Source: Mangrovimonas xylaniphaga (GTDB lineage Bacteria > Bacteroidota > Bacteroidia > Flavobacteriales > Flavobacteriaceae). Taken from it: a DNA stretch of 64,000 bases. Where the stretch lies: assembly GCF_001280435.1 (NCBI RefSeq), contig NZ_LBIP01000018.1:496001-560000 (forward strand), in the 5' to 3' direction. The notes beneath the pieces were generated by a model that was not told the origin of the DNA, ran no database searches, and saw only the letters and a list, made by a program, of their open reading frames with translations. The position numbers and the translations under genes are program-made. Shown here piece by piece: positions 17,167 through 26,729 of this stretch. Every line of letters starts with the position of its first letter. The stretch's first letter is position 1.

Positions 17167-19230
17167 CTAGTTATTAATATTCTCCAGGTCCAGCAAAAAT
17201 GCGTACTCTTCGGCATCTTCCTTTAAGGCTTCAAAACGTCCTGAAGCCCCGCCATGACCTGCAGTCATATTGGTTTTAAGCAGTAATTTGTTACTGTCGG
17301 TTTTCAATAATCTTAGTTTAGCTACCCACTTAGCTGGCTCCCAATATTGCACTTGAGAATCGTGCAAACCAGTGGTCACCAAAATATTGGGGTAATCTTG
17401 GGCTTTGACATTGTCATAAGGTGAATAGGATTTCATGTAGTTGTAATATTCCTCTTCATTGGGGTTCCCCCATTCGTCATATTCTCCCGTAGTTAAAGGG
17501 ATGCTGTCATCCAACATGGTGGTAACCACATCCACAAAAGGAACGGCGGCAATTACCCCATTGTAAAGTTGAGGCGCTAAATTTATAACAGCTCCAATAA
17601 GCAAACCACCTGCACTGCCTCCCAAGGCATATAAATGCTCTTTAGAAGTATACTTCTCAGATATCAAATGCTTTGAGCAGGCAATAAAGTCTGTAAACGT
17701 GTTTGTTTTGGTCAATAATTTTCCATCCTCATACCATTGGCGTCCCAAATATTCACCTCCACGAACATGTGAAATCACATAAATGAATCCACGATCCAAC
17801 AAACTCAAGCGAATGGTTGAAAAATATGGGTCAATGGTTGAACCATAAGAACCATAGGCATATTGCAACAATGGATTACTGCCATCCTTTTTGATTCCCT
17901 TGCGATACACCATAGACATCGGAATTTTGGTGCCATCATCGGCAGTGGCCCAAATGCGCTCGGAAACATAATTTTCCTTGTCGAATTTACCACCCAAAAC
18001 TTCCTGTTCTTTCTTTACCGTTTTTGTTTTGGCAACCATGTTAAAATCGATGGTAGATGATGGCGTTGTCAATGAATTATAGCCATATCTTAAAATATCC
18101 GTATCAAAATCTACGTTGGTTCCTGTATAAGCTGTATAGGTTTCGTTATCAAAAGGAAGGTAATAATCTTCTGTACCATCCCAACGGATGATTCTAATTT
18201 CATTCAATCCATTGCTACGTTCACTAACCACCAAGAAATCCTTAAAAATGTCAATATCTTCAATCAGCACATCCTCACGATGCCCTATGACCTCTTGCCA
18301 ATTTTCAATTCCGGTAGCTGTTTCAGATGTTTTCATCAACTTAAAGTTGATGGCGTTATCAGAATTGGTTACCACATAAAAGTTATCACCGTAATGCGAA
18401 ATACTGTATTCCACTCCCCTAATACGTTCTTGGAACAATTTGAAACTTTCGTCAGGTGTATCGGCATTCAAAATATGGTATTCGTTCGTTAAAGTACTGT
18501 AACAAGCTATCACCAAATATTTTCTGGATTTGGATTTGTATACGGTCACCCCAAATGTATCATCCGCTTCATGGAACACAAGCGTATCATTGGCTTCATC
18601 ATCCCCTAACTTGTGTTTGTAAATCTTGTCAGATCTTAAGGTTTCCGTGTCCTTTTTAGTGTAGAACAATGTAATATTATCATTGGCCCAAGAAGCAGAA
18701 CCTGTCGTGTTTTCAATACTATCCGGCAATATTTCATTGGTTACCAAATTTTTCACTTTCAAGGTGTAATTCCTACGTCCAACAGTATCCAACCCAAAGG
18801 ATATAAGTGTATTATCCGGACTCACATTTAGTCCCACCAATCGAAAATAATCGTGACCTTCTGCCATTTCATTACAATCAAAAAGCAGTTCATCCTCAGC
18901 TTCTAGAGTTTCCTTTTTCCTTATGTAAATAGGGTAATCTTTTCCTGTTTCGTATTTTACAATGTACCAATAACCATTGTATTTATAAGGCACCGATTGA
19001 TCGTCTTCCTTGATTCTAGACTTCATCTCCTCAAACAATTGCTCTTGAAATTCCTTGGTATGACCCGTCAGTTCATCACAATAGGCATTTTCGGCATTCA
19101 AATAATCAAGAACCTCTTGATCCTCACGTTGATTCAACCAAAAATAGTCGTCTACTCTAACATCACCGTGAATCTTTAACTCTTTAGGAATACGTTTAGC
19201 AATAGGGGGCTGTACCTTTACTTGTGTCAT
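17167..19230 (-). CDS. ptrB: Oligopeptidase B (prolyl oligopeptidase family S9)
   Basis: 687 residues, the normal length for oligopeptidase B, which cleaves short peptides after Arg or Lys. The first 420 residues form the beta-propeller (DDYFWLNQRED near residue 27 is the family start). The C-terminal alpha/beta-hydrolase has the nucleophile Ser in ALGGSAGG (about residue 540), an Asp in GLHDSQVQYWEP (about 625) and the catalytic His in TAGHGGASGR (about 660). There is no signal peptide, so it is cytoplasmic. A TAnnTTTG element lies 23 bases before the ATG; the next minus-strand gene has its own promoter. Confidence 0.93.
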   Translation of the reverse strand: MTQVKVQPPIAKRIPKELKIHGDVRVDDYFWLNQREDQEVLDYLNAENAYCDELTGHTKEFQEQLFEEMKSRIKEDDQSVPYKYNGYWYIVKYETGKDYPIYIRKKETLEAEDELLFDCNEMAEGHDYFRLVGLNVSPDNTLISFGLDTVGRRNYTLKVKNLVTNEILPDSIENTTGSASWANDNITLFYTKKDTETLRSDKIYKHKLGDDEANDTLVFHEADDTFGVTVYKSKSRKYLVIACYSTLTNEYHILNADTPDESFKLFQERIRGVEYSISHYGDNFYVVTNSDNAINFKLMKTSETATGIENWQEVIGHREDVLIEDIDIFKDFLVVSERSNGLNEIRIIRWDGTEDYYLPFDNETYTAYTGTNVDFDTDILRYGYNSLTTPSSTIDFNMVAKTKTVKKEQEVLGGKFDKENYVSERIWATADDGTKIPMSMVYRKGIKKDGSNPLLQYAYGSYGSTIDPYFSTIRLSLLDRGFIYVISHVRGGEYLGRQWYEDGKLLTKTNTFTDFIACSKHLISEKYTSKEHLYALGGSAGGLLIGAVINLAPQLYNGVIAAVPFVDVVTTMLDDSIPLTTGEYDEWGNPNEEEYYNYMKSYSPYDNVKAQDYPNILVTTGLHDSQVQYWEPAKWVAKLRLLKTDSNKLLLKTNMTAGHGGASGRFEALKEDAEEYAFLLDLENINN

Positions 19231-19252
19231 TAAGTTTAATTTTTGAAGAGTG

Positions 19253-19260
19253 CAAAAATA
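19253..19260 (-). promoter_or_regulatory. -7 promoter element for oligopeptidase B
   Basis: The minus strand reads TATTTTTG, an exact TAnnTTTG match, 23 bases before the ATG. It is back-to-back with the + strand element at 19321. Confidence 0.55.
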
Positions 19261-19320
19261 GGGTTTTAATTACAATTTGGGTGTTAACTTAATATTAATG
19301 CTTTTTTTGGAGAGAATTGG

Positions 19321-19328
19321 TAATTTTG
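19321..19328 (+). promoter_or_regulatory. -7 promoter element for the YbaB gene
   Basis: TAATTTTG matches TAnnTTTG exactly, 25 bases before the ATG at 19353. It overlaps the longer open frame that could start at 19317, so the promoter argues for the later start. Confidence 0.6.
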
Positions 19329-19352
19329 CAGGAAACCATAAAATTGAATATT

Positions 19353-19676
19353 ATGTTTGGAGATATGATGGGCATGATGAACAAATTACAGGAAGCCCAA
19401 AAGAAAGTTGAAGCTACTAAAGAGCGCCTAAATACGGTATTAATTGACGAAACCAGTAACGACAATAAATTGAAAGTTACCATCACCGCCAACAGAACCA
19501 TAAAATCCATTTCCATTGACGATGAATTGCTTGAAGACAAGGAAATGTTGGAGGATTATTTACTGCTAACCCTTAACAAGGCCATTGAGCGCGCCACAAC
19601 GGTTAATGAAACCGAAATTGCTGCTGTAGCTAAAGAAGGAATGCCAAACATTCCAGGAATGGACATGTTCAAATAA
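19353..19676 (+). CDS. YbaB/EbfC family nucleoid-associated protein
   Basis: 107 residues from ATG 19353. The start [20 protein letters not shown] is the conserved beginning of the family; a possible upstream start at 19317 would lie on the promoter -7 element. Family proteins are small dimers with a helix-sheet-helix fold that bind DNA and are often encoded beside recR/dnaX. Here the gene stands between oligopeptidase B (divergent) and threonine aldolase (convergent, 1 base apart), so it is monocistronic. Confidence 0.9.
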   Translation: MFGDMMGMMNKLQEAQKKVEATKERLNTVLIDETSNDNKLKVTITANRTIKSISIDDELLEDKEMLEDYLLLTLNKAIERATTVNETEIAAVAKEGMPNIPGMDMFK

Positions 19677-19677
19677 A

Positions 19678-20700
19678 CTAAAATTTCAAGGTTTTTAAAC
19701 TTGATAAAAAATAGTCATGCATTTGCGATGTATAATCCAAATGTGTGACTATTCTTAGTTTTCCCCCTCCCATTCCAATAATATGGATGTTTTTTTCTTT
19801 TAGAGCATTAACAAAAACCTCCTCTTCAACGCCCGAATTCAACTCAAAAATGACGATGTTGGTTTCTATAGGCTCAATGCTTTTAATAACAGAAAGTTCC
19901 TTTAAAACCATTCCTATTTCTTTGGCTTTGTCATGATCTTCTTGAAGCCTTTCAATATGATGATCTAAGGCATACAATCCAGCTGCTGCAAAAAAACCCA
20001 CCTGACGCATATTGCCTCCGAAAAGTTTTCTGTAACGAATAGCGTGCTCCATGATATCCGCATCACCAACCAACACAGAACCTACTGGACAGCCTAAACC
20101 TTTACTCAAACACACCGAAATGGTATCGAACAGCCCGCCGTATTGTTGGGTACCTTCCTCTTTTGCCACCAAAGCATTCCACAATCTGGCACCATCCAAA
20201 TGGTATCCTAATTGATTCTCATTACAGACTTCCTTTATACGTTCCAATTCCTTAAAATCCCAACACGCACCACCGCCTTTGTTGGTCGTATTTTCAATTT
20301 CTACCAATGAGGTATGGCTGTAATAATATTGCGGAGGATTGATAGCTTCCTTAACCTGATTGGCCGTAAACATACCTCTGTGCCCGTCAATTAACTTACA
20401 AGAGACTCCACTATGAAACGAAGCTCCCCCAGCCTCATAATTGTAGATATGGGCATATTTATCGCAGATAACCTGTTCACTTGGGTTGGTATGCAATTTT
20501 ATGGCCACTTGATTGGCCATGCTTCCAGAAGGGAAAAACAAAGCACTTGCTTTTCCAAACATACTCGCAATACGTTCCTCCAATTCAAGGACCGTTGGGT
20601 CTTCCCTAAACACATCATCACCCACTTTAGCAGCCATCATAGCCTCCATCATCTCTGGAGTAGGTTTTGTTACGGTATCACTTCTTAAATCTACTATCAT
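19678..20700 (-). CDS. ltaE: Low-specificity L-threonine aldolase
   Basis: 340 residues, fold-type I PLP enzyme that splits threonine or allo-threonine to glycine and acetaldehyde. It begins MIVDLRSDTVTKPTPEM, the family hallmark. GSMANQ (about residue 58) binds the PLP phosphate, HLDGARLWNA (about 166) supplies the PLP Asp, and the Schiff-base Lys is in VCLSKGLGCPVGSVLVG (about 197). It starts 1 base after the stop of the upstream metalloprotease gene, so translation is probably coupled. Cytoplasmic. Confidence 0.93.
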   Translation of the reverse strand: MIVDLRSDTVTKPTPEMMEAMMAAKVGDDVFREDPTVLELEERIASMFGKASALFFPSGSMANQVAIKLHTNPSEQVICDKYAHIYNYEAGGASFHSGVSCKLIDGHRGMFTANQVKEAINPPQYYYSHTSLVEIENTTNKGGGACWDFKELERIKEVCNENQLGYHLDGARLWNALVAKEEGTQQYGGLFDTISVCLSKGLGCPVGSVLVGDADIMEHAIRYRKLFGGNMRQVGFFAAAGLYALDHHIERLQEDHDKAKEIGMVLKELSVIKSIEPIETNIVIFELNSGVEEEVFVNALKEKNIHIIGMGGGKLRIVTHLDYTSQMHDYFLSSLKTLKF

Positions 20701-20701
20701 A

Positions 20702-23107
20702 TCAATCTAAAACATAATTACACATATCGGTTCCAATAGGTGAACCATCTGGAATTTTAGGGGCTTCTTCAAGCTCAAATTCCTTAGGTTCTTCATTGAA
20801 TTCAGCTATCAATCTATTGTAATGCGAAGCATAGTTGTTTTTGCTTTGTTTTAGCACTGCGGAAATAGTTTCCAAAGCATTACTAGCGATGGCATTCACT
20901 TGAAAATAGGCTTTTTCGGTAACGGCCAAATTCATTACATATTTTAAAACAATCACATTAACCATCTGCTGTACTTCATTTAAATAAGCATCTTTATATG
21001 ATTGATGAAACGACTTTTCAATCAATTCATTTAAAACGTCTTCCAGACCTATTTGATTTTTATCCAAACTCTTTTGCGTCACTAATCTATTGGCTCTTTC
21101 TGGATGTAATAACAATTTTAAAGTCATCTCACTTGAGGTGGACGCTGCGCTTAAAGGGTCGAAAGCTACGCCCGCCTTTCCTGAAAAGGATTCGCGCCCT
21201 CTATTATATTGAAAAGCCCGTGGCGGAAATAATTCCAATTTATCCTTCGGAATTGCCAATTGTTCCGCAGATAGTGTTCCTAAAACAGCTTCCAAAGCCT
21301 CTTTTTGAACTTTTGCATCCACTATTTTTCTAGTTAATTGTCCATCGCCTTTTACAGCATAATTATAATCCAAACCACCCACTACTTTTGTCGCAGCCTC
21401 TGTTTGATATCGATGAAAGAAATACAGTGGCACAAACACATCTTCCAAAACCGAATAAGGCTCATAAGTCCTGATATTATCAACTGAAAAATTAGCTATG
21501 GCTTGTTCCCTAACCTTCATCACTCGATTTAATTCTTCCGAGGCACTATTTCCATTATCCCATAAATGGGCCAACAAATGGGCACCGCCCTGTGCTCTAG
21601 CATCAGAATCAGTGATAAAACGAAGACCTTCTTTTTGAGCAGCATCTAAAATAGCATTTAAAGCTTCTCCTTCATTTGTAGTATCCGAAAATTCAGAATA
21701 ACTATAGGCTACTGTAACCTTATCCCAGCTTCCTATTCCCGTTGCATAGGCATTGCTTAAGTCTATATTCTTCCCCTGAAGTTCTATCAATGGATGGGGA
21801 TAATCCATTACCGAAGCCCTGTCATTGGCGCTAGCTGCAAAATTATGGGCAAAACCCAAGGTATGCCCTACTTCATGTGCGCTCAACTGCCTAATTCTTG
21901 CTAATGCCATTTTCAACATTGGTTGGTAATTATCATCACTCTTAGCAAATGGTTGATTCAATAAAGCTTGAGCAATCATAAAATCCTGACGAATCCTTAA
22001 ACTCCCTAAACTCACATGACCTTTGATGATTTCGCCTGTTCTGGGATCTATTACGCTACTACCATAACTCCAACCGCGAGTTGAGCGATGCACCCATTGA
22101 ATAACATTGTATCTGCAGTCCATAGGATCTGCATCCTCCGGCAACATTTTTACTTGAAATGCATTTTTAAAACCGGCATCTTCAAACGCTTCATTCCACC
22201 AACTTGCCCCTTCCAATAAAGCAGATCGCACAGGTTCTGGAGTACCAGGATCCAAATAATAAATAATAGGCTCTTTGGCCTCACTTATTTTTTCATTCGG
22301 AAACTGCTTTTCCAATCGATGTCTAATGATGAAATGTTTTTTTATAGGCTCTTGAATTGGGGTAGCATAATCCAAATAGGAAATGGAAATTGCCCCACTT
22401 CTAGGATCAAAAACCCTTGGTTGATAGCTATCATCTGGCAATTCAACGAAGGAATGATGTTGAATCACACTCACTAAAGATGGTGTTGGTGTCACGGATT
22501 TAAGTTTGGTTCCTGAAGGTTCTCCCGAAAAAGTCAACAAGGCCTCAAATTCTACATTTTCAGGAAATGCTTTGGTTCGTTTCAAAGACAAAGCGCTTTT
22601 ACTTAAATCTACCTTGTAGTTTCCTTCTTTTGAGCGTTTCAGTGTATTGGCTACCTCGTGTCTGTCCTCTAATAAAAAAGGGGTCAAATCAATGATGTAA
22701 GCTCCATTACTTTCCTTCTCTATCTTAAACCCAAAAAGAACTGATTTTGCAAAAGCCTGCTCAATGCTTTTTCTCTCCAATTCATTGTCTGTATTAGCCC
22801 TGTAATCAATATTTCTTTGCACCAACAACAGTTTGTTTCCTGCTTTGGTAAAGCTTACAACACGGTTATCCCCTAGCTGCCCCCTATCCAAACCAATATC
22901 ATTAGAACCAACTCCTGTGGCTAAAGAATTCACATACAGAAATTCAGTATCCAATTTATTTACTTCCAAATAAATCTTGTCTTGTGCTTCTTCATAGTAA
23001 AAATTAAAGAATCCCTTATAGGATTCTAATTGCTTCCCTTCAAGAACTTGTGAAAATACTGAAGATATGTAGAGAAAGGATACAATTGCTAATAGCTTGT
23101 TTTTCAT
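20702..23107 (-). CDS. Secreted zinc metalloprotease (DUF5117/DUF5118 type)
   Basis: 801 residues. A signal peptide (about 1-19, ending VFSQ) is followed by the VLEGKQLESYKGFFNFYYEE and LEVNKLDTEFLYVNSL segments typical of DUF5118/DUF5117 proteins. The metzincin-like zinc motif SAHEVGHTLGFAHN (HExxHxxGxxH, about residue 400) has a downstream Met in SVMDYPHP that could be the Met-turn. Family members are exported peptidases of Bacteroidota and relatives; substrates are unknown. The gene is followed at 1 base by ltaE. A 7-bp inverted repeat (23116-23122 with 23130-23136) in the leader could fold over the translation start. Confidence 0.87.
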   Translation of the reverse strand: MKNKLLAIVSFLYISSVFSQVLEGKQLESYKGFFNFYYEEAQDKIYLEVNKLDTEFLYVNSLATGVGSNDIGLDRGQLGDNRVVSFTKAGNKLLLVQRNIDYRANTDNELERKSIEQAFAKSVLFGFKIEKESNGAYIIDLTPFLLEDRHEVANTLKRSKEGNYKVDLSKSALSLKRTKAFPENVEFEALLTFSGEPSGTKLKSVTPTPSLVSVIQHHSFVELPDDSYQPRVFDPRSGAISISYLDYATPIQEPIKKHFIIRHRLEKQFPNEKISEAKEPIIYYLDPGTPEPVRSALLEGASWWNEAFEDAGFKNAFQVKMLPEDADPMDCRYNVIQWVHRSTRGWSYGSSVIDPRTGEIIKGHVSLGSLRIRQDFMIAQALLNQPFAKSDDNYQPMLKMALARIRQLSAHEVGHTLGFAHNFAASANDRASVMDYPHPLIELQGKNIDLSNAYATGIGSWDKVTVAYSYSEFSDTTNEGEALNAILDAAQKEGLRFITDSDARAQGGAHLLAHLWDNGNSASEELNRVMKVREQAIANFSVDNIRTYEPYSVLEDVFVPLYFFHRYQTEAATKVVGGLDYNYAVKGDGQLTRKIVDAKVQKEALEAVLGTLSAEQLAIPKDKLELFPPRAFQYNRGRESFSGKAGVAFDPLSAASTSSEMTLKLLLHPERANRLVTQKSLDKNQIGLEDVLNELIEKSFHQSYKDAYLNEVQQMVNVIVLKYVMNLAVTEKAYFQVNAIASNALETISAVLKQSKNNYASHYNRLIAEFNEEPKEFELEEAPKIPDGSPIGTDMCNYVLD

Positions 23108-23334
23108 AGAAAATAAATTAGTCTATAAAACTAATTATTTAAATGGCGTATTCAAATTATTACCAAAAATTGTGAAGTGTCCAAGATGAGCTTTTTTGAA
23201 TTCCAACTCCTTTTTAGTATTTTATTAATTAATCATTAAATAATTACAAAAACCTCATTTTTACATACCTATTATTATATTTTTCAACCAACTTAAGTTA
23301 AAACTTATCTTTATTTTAGAGAAAATTAGCACAA

Positions 23335-24801
23335 ATGAAATCGAAATTTACAAATCCATTATTTTCCTCGTACATCAAAAATGAAGGCCTTTTCGATGAA
23401 ATATTTGATGACAACAAAAAAGTTCGTAAAACCTACAAGAAAATCTTTGAACTATATAGAGACCATTCCAATTCCGATTATGCTGCTTTGAATGAGAAGG
23501 CCAAAGCCGCCTTTTTCAATCAAGGAATTACCTTTCAAGTCTACAGAGATTCACAAACTCAGGAAAAGATTTTCCCTTTCGATTTATTTCCTAGAATCAT
23601 CGAAGCCAAAGAATGGAAAACCATTGAAAAAGGAGCTTTGCAGCGCAGCAAGGCCTTGAATGCCTTCCTTTGGGATTTATACCACGACAAACAAATTATC
23701 AAAGCTGGAATAGTTCCTATGGAGCTTATCAGTTCCTCGGCCAACTACTTGAGACAAATGCAGGATTTGGATCCTCCAGGTGGTATTTATAACCATATTT
23801 CAGGAACCGATCTCATAAAACATTCCGATGGCAATTACTACGTTCTTGAAGACAATATCAGATGTCCTTCGGGGGTTAGCTACGTCATCTGTAACCGAAA
23901 CGCTTTGAAGCGCGCTTTGTTTGGGGTGTTTAACCATTACCAGATCCATAATGTCACCAATTATGCCGAAAATTTGTTGGAAATCATGGAATCGGTAAAA
24001 CCACATGGCGTTGACATTCCAACCTGTGCAGTGATTACGCCGGGCATTTACAACTCGGCCTATTATGAGCACTCCTACCTAGCCAAAACCATGGGAATAG
24101 AATTGGTGGAAGGTCGTGATTTGTTCGTGGAAAATGATTTCGTCTATATGAAAACCATTACTGGTCCTAAAAAAGTAGATGTCATCTACCGCCGTATTGA
24201 CGATGGCTTTATAGATCCTTTGGAATTTAGGCAAGACTCAGCCATTGGGGTGCCAGGACTGTTTGCAGCCTACAAAAAAGGGAATGTCAGTTTGGTGAAT
24301 GCTCCAGGAACAGGGGTTGCCGACGACAAAGCCATTTACACCTATATGCCAGAAATCATTAAGTTTTACCTTGGCGAAAAACCTATTCTTAACAATGTTC
24401 ACACCTACCACTGTAGTCGCCCAGACGATTTAAAGTATGTCTTGGAAAATGTAGACAAATTGGTGGTAAAACCTGTAGATGAAGCTGGTGGTTATGGTAT
24501 TTCCATTGGAAACAAACTCACCAAAGAGGAAATTGAAAACGTAAAAACAGTCGTTAAGGAAAACCCTCGAAAATACATCGCACAGCCCATCATGTCGCTT
24601 TCTGTACATGCCACTTATATTGAAGATTCCAATTCCTTTGAGCAACGCCATATCGACCTAAGAACCTTTACGCTTTTGGGTAACAATAAGGAATTTGTAC
24701 TTAAAGGCGGACTAACACGTGTAGCACTGCAGAAAGGAAATTTAATTGTAAATTCTTCGCAAGGAGGAGGCTCCAAGGATACCTGGGTTTTAAAAAAATA
24801 A
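23335..24801 (+). CDS. Circularly permuted ATP-grasp type 2 protein
   Basis: 488 residues, cytoplasmic. Visible: FPFDLFPRII, NAFLWDLYHD, LDPPGGIYNHISGTDLI (about residues 140-160), the ENIRCPSGVSY segment (about 175), and the ATP-grasp core near VVKPVDEAGGYGISIG (about 375-390), ending QGGGSKDTWVLKK. This is the family made of a permuted ATP-grasp that is always found with an alpha-E protein and a transglutaminase-like protein, as here. ATP-grasp enzymes join carboxylates to amines, so a peptide-ligase step is predicted, but no substrate is established. The alpha-E gene begins 6 bases later. A near-consensus -7 TATCTTTA lies at 23306-23313. Confidence 0.9.
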   Translation: MKSKFTNPLFSSYIKNEGLFDEIFDDNKKVRKTYKKIFELYRDHSNSDYAALNEKAKAAFFNQGITFQVYRDSQTQEKIFPFDLFPRIIEAKEWKTIEKGALQRSKALNAFLWDLYHDKQIIKAGIVPMELISSSANYLRQMQDLDPPGGIYNHISGTDLIKHSDGNYYVLEDNIRCPSGVSYVICNRNALKRALFGVFNHYQIHNVTNYAENLLEIMESVKPHGVDIPTCAVITPGIYNSAYYEHSYLAKTMGIELVEGRDLFVENDFVYMKTITGPKKVDVIYRRIDDGFIDPLEFRQDSAIGVPGLFAAYKKGNVSLVNAPGTGVADDKAIYTYMPEIIKFYLGEKPILNNVHTYHCSRPDDLKYVLENVDKLVVKPVDEAGGYGISIGNKLTKEEIENVKTVVKENPRKYIAQPIMSLSVHATYIEDSNSFEQRHIDLRTFTLLGNNKEFVLKGGLTRVALQKGNLIVNSSQGGGSKDTWVLKK

Positions 24802-24807
24802 CACAAT

Positions 24808-25752
24808 ATGCTAGCAAGAGTAGCCAATAATCTTTTTTGGATGGGACGTTATATTGAACGTGCTGAACACACAGCCCGTTTTATGAACGTGAATTATTTT
24901 TCGTCGCTGGATGCACCGAATAAACTATCGCAGTCCCGAAAATTTGTACTACAATCCATAGCCACAATGGTTGGAGATGTTCCGAAAAAAGAAAAAGATC
25001 TCAGTGAAGAAGATATCATTTATAATGTAGGCTTAAACCCAGAAAAGCCCTATTCTATTTTTAACTGTATAAAATATGCACGGGAAAATGCCAATACTTC
25101 CAGAGATTCCATGTCTACGGAATTTTACGAATCCATTAATAAGTTTTACCACTATGTCAATGATTTCCCTAAGGAACTTTTAATTAAAAGTGGACTTCAC
25201 GATTTTACTACACATGTTATAGAGCAGACCTCAATTTTAAGGGGAAGAATACGCAGCACATTGTTGCACGACGAAATTTATGCCTTGGTGCTCCTAGGAA
25301 TCAACATTGAACGCGCCACACAAATCATCCGCATCATCAAAACCAAACACGAGGACGCCCAAAAGGCCTTGGGAGGATATTCCAAGCCTATTGAAAACAG
25401 TTTTGAATGGACCACGCTTTTAAAGTGTTGCGAATCATACGATATGAACAGACGGTTTTATAAAAAAACGCCTAATCAAAACACTACGCTGGAATTTTTG
25501 TTACTCAACCCAAATTGCCCCAGATCTGTGATGAATTCCTTAAATCAAATACAAAACCATATGGCAACCATAGATTCCTTAAAGGAACGAGACAAAACAT
25601 CGGCAGCGTTTCTTGTTGGAAAAATGCGGGCAGAATACGAATTTAAAACCGTGGAAGAAATTGAAACAGATGTTTCCAAATTTATAGATTACACTTTGCA
25701 GGGTTTAGCGAACATTTGCACAAAATTAGATTATGAATACTTCAATTATTAA
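24808..25752 (+). CDS. Alpha-E domain protein
   Basis: 314 residues, mostly alpha-helical. It begins MLARVANNLFWMGRYIERAEHTARF, the signature of the alpha-E family; later helices include LGINIERATQIIRIIKTKHED. No catalytic motif is visible, and the family is known only from its constant association with circularly permuted ATP-grasp and transglutaminase-like proteins. Separated by 6 bases from the ATP-grasp gene, it is clearly co-transcribed and probably a partner subunit. Confidence 0.9.
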   Translation: MLARVANNLFWMGRYIERAEHTARFMNVNYFSSLDAPNKLSQSRKFVLQSIATMVGDVPKKEKDLSEEDIIYNVGLNPEKPYSIFNCIKYARENANTSRDSMSTEFYESINKFYHYVNDFPKELLIKSGLHDFTTHVIEQTSILRGRIRSTLLHDEIYALVLLGINIERATQIIRIIKTKHEDAQKALGGYSKPIENSFEWTTLLKCCESYDMNRRFYKKTPNQNTTLEFLLLNPNCPRSVMNSLNQIQNHMATIDSLKERDKTSAAFLVGKMRAEYEFKTVEEIETDVSKFIDYTLQGLANICTKLDYEYFNY

Positions 25753-25786
25753 CTTTTTTTAACTCAAACTGTTCCTCTCAATAGGT

Positions 25787-25794
25787 TATTTTTG
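25787..25794 (+). promoter_or_regulatory. -7 promoter element before the transglutaminase-like gene
   Basis: TATTTTTG matches TAnnTTTG exactly, 22 bases before the ATG at 25816. It overlaps a possible upstream TTG start at 25792, so it argues for the ATG. It implies an internal promoter within the three-gene set. Confidence 0.55.
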
Positions 25795-25815
25795 CATCCC
25801 TATTTTATTGAAGAC

Positions 25816-26667
25816 ATGGCATTTGACTACACTATTAAATATAAGTCCAATAACACCTACGAAAACCCAGTTTTTGAGGCATATTGGCAATTTATGATCA
25901 TTCCTGAAAACAATGTTTCCCAAAAGTTGGTATTCAGTGATTTTAAAACTTCCGTTAATGCCCGAATCGAAAAATCCATCAACGGTTACAACTTTCAAAC
26001 GGCCAGGATTCATTGCAAGCAACCTTTCGCGGATATTCAATTTGAAGCGGAATTTAAATTGACCAAAGAGGAAATCAATCCGTTTCAGTTCACCTCTAAA
26101 TTGGAGCCTTCACAAGAATTTGAAGCTATCAACAGTTTAAACTTCAAAGTTGAACACGAAAGCTACCTTACCCCTACAGAACTTACCAAACTTCCATCTA
26201 AACATATTGACCTCTATAAATTTGATCCGTCAATTTCAATTTTAGACAACCTTGTTGCCCTTAACAAATGGACTTATCTATATATCTACTTTAAAGCTGG
26301 CGTGACCCATATTGGTTCTTTATTGAATGAAATCATTGAACATCGTCATGGAGTTTGCCAAGATTTTTCACATCTGTTTATTGCCATTGCCCGTCAAAAC
26401 AACATTCCTGCCAGATATGTTTCGGGCTACCTACATCAAGGAGATGGCTTTTTTGGAGATTCACAAATGCATGCTTGGGCAGAAGCCTACATTCCAGAAG
26501 TGGGATGGGTTGGTTTTGATCCTGCCAACGATATTTTGGCCGACCACAACCACATAAAGGTTTCTCACGGAAAAGATTACAACGATTGTTCCCCAATTAA
26601 AGGTGTCATTTATTCTACAGGAAAAAATGAAACCCAACATTCCGTAGAAGTCACCTACGAACAATAA
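25816..26667 (+). CDS. Transglutaminase-like protease-fold protein
   Basis: 283 residues from ATG 25816; a TTG at 25792 would fall inside a promoter element. The N-terminal beta domain (about 1-140) leads to a transglutaminase core with Cys in EHRHGVCQDFSHLF (about residue 185), His in QMHAWAEAYIP (about 222) and Asp in VGFDPANDIL (about 240), the full triad. Family members act as papain-like amidases or peptidases. Together with the ATP-grasp and alpha-E proteins this suggests a ligation/cleavage pair acting on one peptide. No signal peptide, so cytoplasmic. Confidence 0.9.
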   Translation: MAFDYTIKYKSNNTYENPVFEAYWQFMIIPENNVSQKLVFSDFKTSVNARIEKSINGYNFQTARIHCKQPFADIQFEAEFKLTKEEINPFQFTSKLEPSQEFEAINSLNFKVEHESYLTPTELTKLPSKHIDLYKFDPSISILDNLVALNKWTYLYIYFKAGVTHIGSLLNEIIEHRHGVCQDFSHLFIAIARQNNIPARYVSGYLHQGDGFFGDSQMHAWAEAYIPEVGWVGFDPANDILADHNHIKVSHGKDYNDCSPIKGVIYSTGKNETQHSVEVTYEQ

Positions 26668-26680
26668 AAGCCACCAAAGG

Positions 26681-26712
26681 TTTAGTCATTTCAAAAATGT
26701 GTGTTATTTTTG
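26681..26712 (+). promoter_or_regulatory. Promoter of prfB
   Basis: The -7 element TATTTTTG (26705-26712) is an exact TAnnTTTG match. TTTAG (26681-26685) lies about 20 bases before it, at the -33 position. The ATG at 26730 follows. Confidence 0.6.
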
Positions 26713-26729
26713 AAAAAAAATTAATCTTT

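Noticed and set aside
18188-18492. Plus-strand open frames inside oligopeptidase B
   Set aside because: Shadows of a conserved minus-strand enzyme with clear motifs.
25792-25815. TTG start for the transglutaminase-like gene
   Set aside because: The TTG falls inside a TATTTTTG promoter element; ATG 25816 fits the family start.
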